A DNA stretch of 8,121 nucleotides from Treponema sp. UBA4328 (GTDB lineage Bacteria; Spirochaetota; Spirochaetia; Treponematales; Treponemataceae), in the NCBI GenBank assembly GCA_002394465.1, contig DGTU01000077.1, positions 1 to 8,121 on the forward strand, in the 5' to 3' direction. The notes beneath the pieces were generated by a model, which ran no database searches, was not told where the DNA came from, and was given only the letters and a program-made list of their open reading frames with translations. Shown here in pieces: positions 6,103 through 8,121 of the stretch. Each line of letters starts with the position of its first letter. The stretch's first letter is position 1. Made by a program: the position numbers and the translations under genes.

Positions 6103-6580
6103 GGACAACTGATGACGAAACAGCTCCTCTTTCTGCATAAACTGAAGTTCTTCCGCGGTACGGGTTCATTGCGTTCATTCCGGCAAGCTGTCCGCGTATC
6201 TGGGTAATGTGTGCCCTGAGCAGGCTGCGGTTGCGTTCGTTCTGGATGAGAACCTTCTGCTGGAGGGAAGCGAGCTCTGCCTGCATTTTTTCGACGCTCA
6301 TGCCGTCTGCCACAGGAATTCCGGGGCCGACTGCGACTGCGTTGTACATGTCCTGCATAGGTGCGATTACCTTCTGAAGGCTTGCAATGTTTGCTACAAT
6401 CTGTGTTTCGAGTTCTGCGTGTGCGATTATTGCATCTCCGTCATCACACTCGATTTTGTCCTGCTGTTTTTCGAGGACATTGAGATATTCCTGGAATTTA
6501 TTGCGCTGCTGCTGAAGAAGTGTCCTGAATCTCTTTAAGATTGCGATCCGTTCGTCAAGCTGTTCCTGTGTCAAGTTCAT
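6092..6580 (-). CDS. FlgN-like flagellar export chaperone (probable)
   Basis: The 162-residue protein is strongly helical and charged with no signal peptide or membrane helix. Residues about 1-50 and 95-130 look like long amphipathic helices or coiled coils (for example ELASLQQKVLIQNERNRSLL). The C-terminal part, with NERNRSLLRAHITQIRGQL followed by a Tyr/Arg/Gly-rich tail (NPYRGRTSVYAERG), resembles the FlgN family pattern in which a final helix starting with Asn-Arg/Glu-Asn leads into a flexible binding tail. FlgN holds the hook-filament junction proteins FlgK and FlgL in the cytoplasm until export. The position directly after fliS, with a 32-bp gap, supports a flagellar chaperone role. Translation start is well defined: GGGAGG ends 7 nt before ATG 6580. 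The family match is by pattern, not by diagnostic residues, so an uncharacterised flagellar helical protein is the alternative. Confidence 0.62.
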   Translation of the reverse strand: MNLTQEQLDERIAILKRFRTLLQQQRNKFQEYLNVLEKQQDKIECDDGDAIIAHAELETQIVANIASLQKVIAPMQDMYNAVAVGPGIPVADGMSVEKMQAELASLQQKVLIQNERNRSLLRAHITQIRGQLAGMNAMNPYRGRTSVYAERGAVSSSVVLEA

Positions 6581-6612
6581 TTTGTTTCCTCCCGAAAATA
6601 TGATCCTTATAA

Positions 6613-7068
6613 TCAGCCCTGAATATTGAGCGACGCCTGTGATTTCTGTGCCATTGTATTGGCGGTTGAAGTTGCTGCAACATCCCAGGCGCTTTTGAGC
6701 TGGCCCATCATGTTGACGACAAATTCAATCTTCTTTTTGTCTTTGTTTATGTTTGCGCTCATGAGTTCCTGGTTAAAGAAAACGTAGAGCGACATAAGGT
6801 TCTGTGATATCTGTCCGCCTTTATCCATGTCGAGCGAAACCTGAAGCTCATTGATAATGTCCTGGGTTTTGACGATGAAATTTCCGAATTTTTCGATATT
6901 CGGAGGTAAGACTTTTCCGTCACTCTCAAAACATCCGAGGGCGCCGGTAAGATTTTTGATTGCGCCTTCGTACAGCAGAACTACAAGTTTTCCCTGACTT
7001 GCGGTTTTGACGTTTGCAGTCTGATAGGCTGCGTAAGGGTTTCCAAATGCCATAAAATTTCCATCCAT
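6613..7068 (-). CDS. fliS: Flagellin export chaperone FliS
   Basis: The 151-residue product shows the FliS pattern throughout: NPYAAYQTANVKTAS (10-24), GKLVVLLYEGAIKNL (26-40), then INELQVSLDMDKGGQISQNL and LYVFFNQELMSANINKD. FliS binds the C-terminal helices of flagellin in the cytoplasm, blocks early polymerisation and aids delivery to the export gate; in a spirochaete the clients would be FlaB flagellins of the periplasmic filament. Two in-frame starts are possible: ATG 7068 and ATG 7053 (MAFGNPY). The second resembles the usual FliS N-terminus (MAYxNPY) and has GGA 6 nt upstream, whereas 7068 has no Shine-Dalgarno sequence; the protein would then be 146 residues. It is the first gene of the leftward cluster, divergent from ftsH, with a sigma-28-like -10 upstream. 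Confidence 0.93.
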   Translation of the reverse strand: MDGNFMAFGNPYAAYQTANVKTASQGKLVVLLYEGAIKNLTGALGCFESDGKVLPPNIEKFGNFIVKTQDIINELQVSLDMDKGGQISQNLMSLYVFFNQELMSANINKDKKKIEFVVNMMGQLKSAWDVAATSTANTMAQKSQASLNIQG

Positions 7069-7089
7069 GATTTAGGTCTATTGCTATAA

Positions 7090-7116
7090 TTTTCGGCCTT
7101 AAAAAATAAAACATAA
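7090..7116 (-). promoter_or_regulatory. Possible sigma-28 (FliA) promoter for fliS
   Basis: On the minus strand GCCGAAAA (7097-7090) matches 7 of 8 bases of the flagellar sigma-28 -10 consensus GCCGATAA. The -35 region at the expected 15-nt distance is TTAT (7116-7113), a poor match to TAAA. The predicted start point, near 7083, lies 15-30 nt before the two candidate fliS start codons. No good sigma-70 promoter was found for fliS in this gap. Confidence 0.35.
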
Positions 7117-7124
7117 GAAATATG

Positions 7125-7153
7125 TTGAGAAAATGTTGCTTTTTCTCTATATT
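7125..7153 (+). promoter_or_regulatory. Predicted housekeeping promoter of ftsH
   Basis: TTGAGA (7125-7130) and TATATT (7148-7153) are 17 nt apart, each matching 5 of 6 consensus bases. The start point would be near 7160, giving a leader of about 37 nt with AGGGA (7181-7185) 11 nt before the ATG. A perfect TATAAT at 7155-7160 lacks a -35 at a suitable distance. No CIRCE-like heat-shock operator is visible. Confidence 0.6.
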
Positions 7154-7196
7154 ATATAATAGACGTTAATTTTTTATTATAGGGATATTTGTGTAA

Positions 7197-8121
7197 ATGA
7201 GTGACAAAGACGACCGCAAAGATGACATTGATCCGTACAAATTCTTTAATTTCGGCGGCGATGACGATAAAAACAAAAAAAAGAACAGCCAGCCGAAGAA
7301 GTTTCCTTTCTGGGCGCTTCTTCTTGCAGTCATTGCGATAATCGGCTTTGTAAACATGTTCTCGGGTCCGAGGGCAGAGCAGGAATACATTGAATTCAGT
7401 GAATTCAAGAAAGAAATTTCTGACGGCAAGATCGTAAAGGTTGATATTACTGAAAATATCTTTACCGGTTATTATTCTGAGCCTGCAGAAACTGTAACAC
7501 CGAACAGAAAAGTTCCTGCAATGACGGCCTGTGACGCACTGATGACAAATCCTTCAAATGCTCCTCAGGTAACCGTAAAAAAGAGTATCGGCGTAATTTC
7601 CGAGAACGTACTTAAATTCCTTGATGACCGCGTTGAAGAAACAAAAAATGCAGTTGATGCAGCCGGAAACAAGACGGTCCCGTTCAAGTACAGGTTTATT
7701 CCAAAGCAGTCAAATTATTTCCTCAGCATGCTTCTCCAGTGGATCGTTCCGCTCGGACTTATATTCATCATGTACTTCTTCCTGTTCAGAAAAATGGGCG
7801 GAGGCAGTGCCGGCGGAATGGGAATTTTCGGAGCAGGCTCTTCAAGGGCTAAGGCTGTTGACGAAGGAAAGGTTAAGACAAGATTCTCTGACGTAGCCGG
7901 CGTTGACGAGGCTAAGGATGAACTTGTTGAAGTCGTTGATTTCCTTAAGTCACCGAAAAAATATACTGATATCGGCGGTAAGATTCCTAAGGGAGTTCTT
8001 CTTGTAGGACCACCGGGAACAGGTAAAACCCTTCTGGCACGTGCAGTTGCAGGTGAAGCCGGAGTTCCGTTCTTCAGGATTTCAGGTTCAGACTTCGTTG
8101 AAATGTTTGTCGGTGTCGGTG
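7197..8121 (+). CDS. ftsH: ATP-dependent zinc metalloprotease FtsH, N-terminal part (cut by window edge)
   Basis: The frame is open to the right edge (308 residues). FtsH is a hexameric inner-membrane AAA protease that removes misassembled membrane proteins and some cytoplasmic regulators. Visible parts: a charged cytoplasmic tail (1-37, with Asp- and Lys-rich runs), TM1 at about 38-55 (FWALLLAVIAIIGFVNMF), a periplasmic domain (about 56-173), TM2 at about 174-197, a glycine-rich linker (GGGSAGGMGIFGAG) and the start of the AAA domain: FSDVAGVDEAK (230-240), Walker A GPPGTGKT (271-278) and the pore loop MFVG (303-306). Walker B, the second region of homology and the HEXXH zinc site lie beyond the window. 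Tail and periplasmic domain are longer than in E. coli FtsH, where TM1 begins near residue 5 and the loop is about 75 residues. ATG 7197 is preceded in frame by TAA at 7194, so it is the first possible start; AGGGA lies 11 nt upstream. Confidence 0.97.
   Translation, partial: MSDKDDRKDDIDPYKFFNFGGDDDKNKKKNSQPKKFPFWALLLAVIAIIGFVNMFSGPRAEQEYIEFSEFKKEISDGKIVKVDITENIFTGYYSEPAETVTPNRKVPAMTACDALMTNPSNAPQVTVKKSIGVISENVLKFLDDRVEETKNAVDAAGNKTVPFKYRFIPKQSNYFLSMLLQWIVPLGLIFIMYFFLFRKMGGGSAGGMGIFGAGSSRAKAVDEGKVKTRFSDVAGVDEAKDELVEVVDFLKSPKKYTDIGGKIPKGVLLVGPPGTGKTLLARAVAGEAGVPFFRISGSDFVEMFVGVG

Noticed and set aside
7151..7160. ATTATATAAT as a two-way -10 element for both fliS and ftsH
   Set aside because: It is palindromic and contains TATAAT on both strands, but neither orientation has a -35 at 16-18 nt.
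7166..7896. Open frames on the minus strand (7166-7429) and in a second plus frame (7621-7896) within ftsH
   Set aside because: The true ftsH frame runs through both stretches with clear family motifs; these are shadows.
1..8121. CRISPR arrays, tRNA or rRNA genes, transposases, phage or plasmid genes
   Set aside because: No regularly spaced repeats, no cloverleaf-like sequence and no mobile-element protein motifs were seen on either strand; intergenic gaps are all under 150 bp.

Overview
The window looks like chromosomal core sequence from a spirochaete, most probably a Treponema-like organism. This is inferred from flagellar export chaperone genes beside housekeeping genes, a CoaE whose P-loop ends in Asn, an EF-G N-terminus of the RNIGISAH type shared with mitochondrial and spirochaetal EF-G, and moderate GC content. 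No 16S or other marker is present, so genus is a guess. I see no phage gene, transposase, integrase, CRISPR array, tRNA or rRNA.

Layout, left to right. Bases 1-49 hold the first 16 codons of an elongation factor G gene on the minus strand, with its ribosome binding site and a promoter at 99-127. Bases 191-1633 (minus) encode a 480-residue secreted protein with the look of an outer-membrane beta barrel; I do not recognise its family. It starts inside a perfect 16-bp palindrome and has no Shine-Dalgarno sequence. A rho-independent terminator at 1678-1721 separates it from the block upstream.

From 7068 down to 1750 is a tight minus-strand cluster: fliS, a FlgN-like chaperone, polA, coaE and a membrane-anchored SPOR-domain protein. 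Gaps are 32 bp, 24 bp, a stop/start overlap, and 65 bp, and the cluster ends at the terminator. The first two genes would serve assembly of the periplasmic flagella. PolA does repair and Okazaki-fragment processing, CoaE makes the last step to coenzyme A, and the SPOR protein probably binds septal peptidoglycan. The sequence suggests an internal promoter just before polA whose predicted start point is the A of the polA ATG, so polA may be read from both the flagellar transcript and its own leaderless one.

From 7197 to the right edge (plus strand, divergent from fliS) is the N-terminal 308 residues of the membrane protease FtsH, behind a good housekeeping promoter. The fliS-ftsH intergenic region (7069-7196) holds this promoter and, facing left, a sigma-28-like -10 element for fliS.

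No complete undescribed system is evident. The most interesting points are initiation signals (leaderless-type polA, palindromic start of the barrel gene, TTG start of coaE), a nested GC-rich hairpin inserted in the polA interdomain linker, substitutions at conserved positions in PolA and CoaE, and the unrecognised barrel protein.
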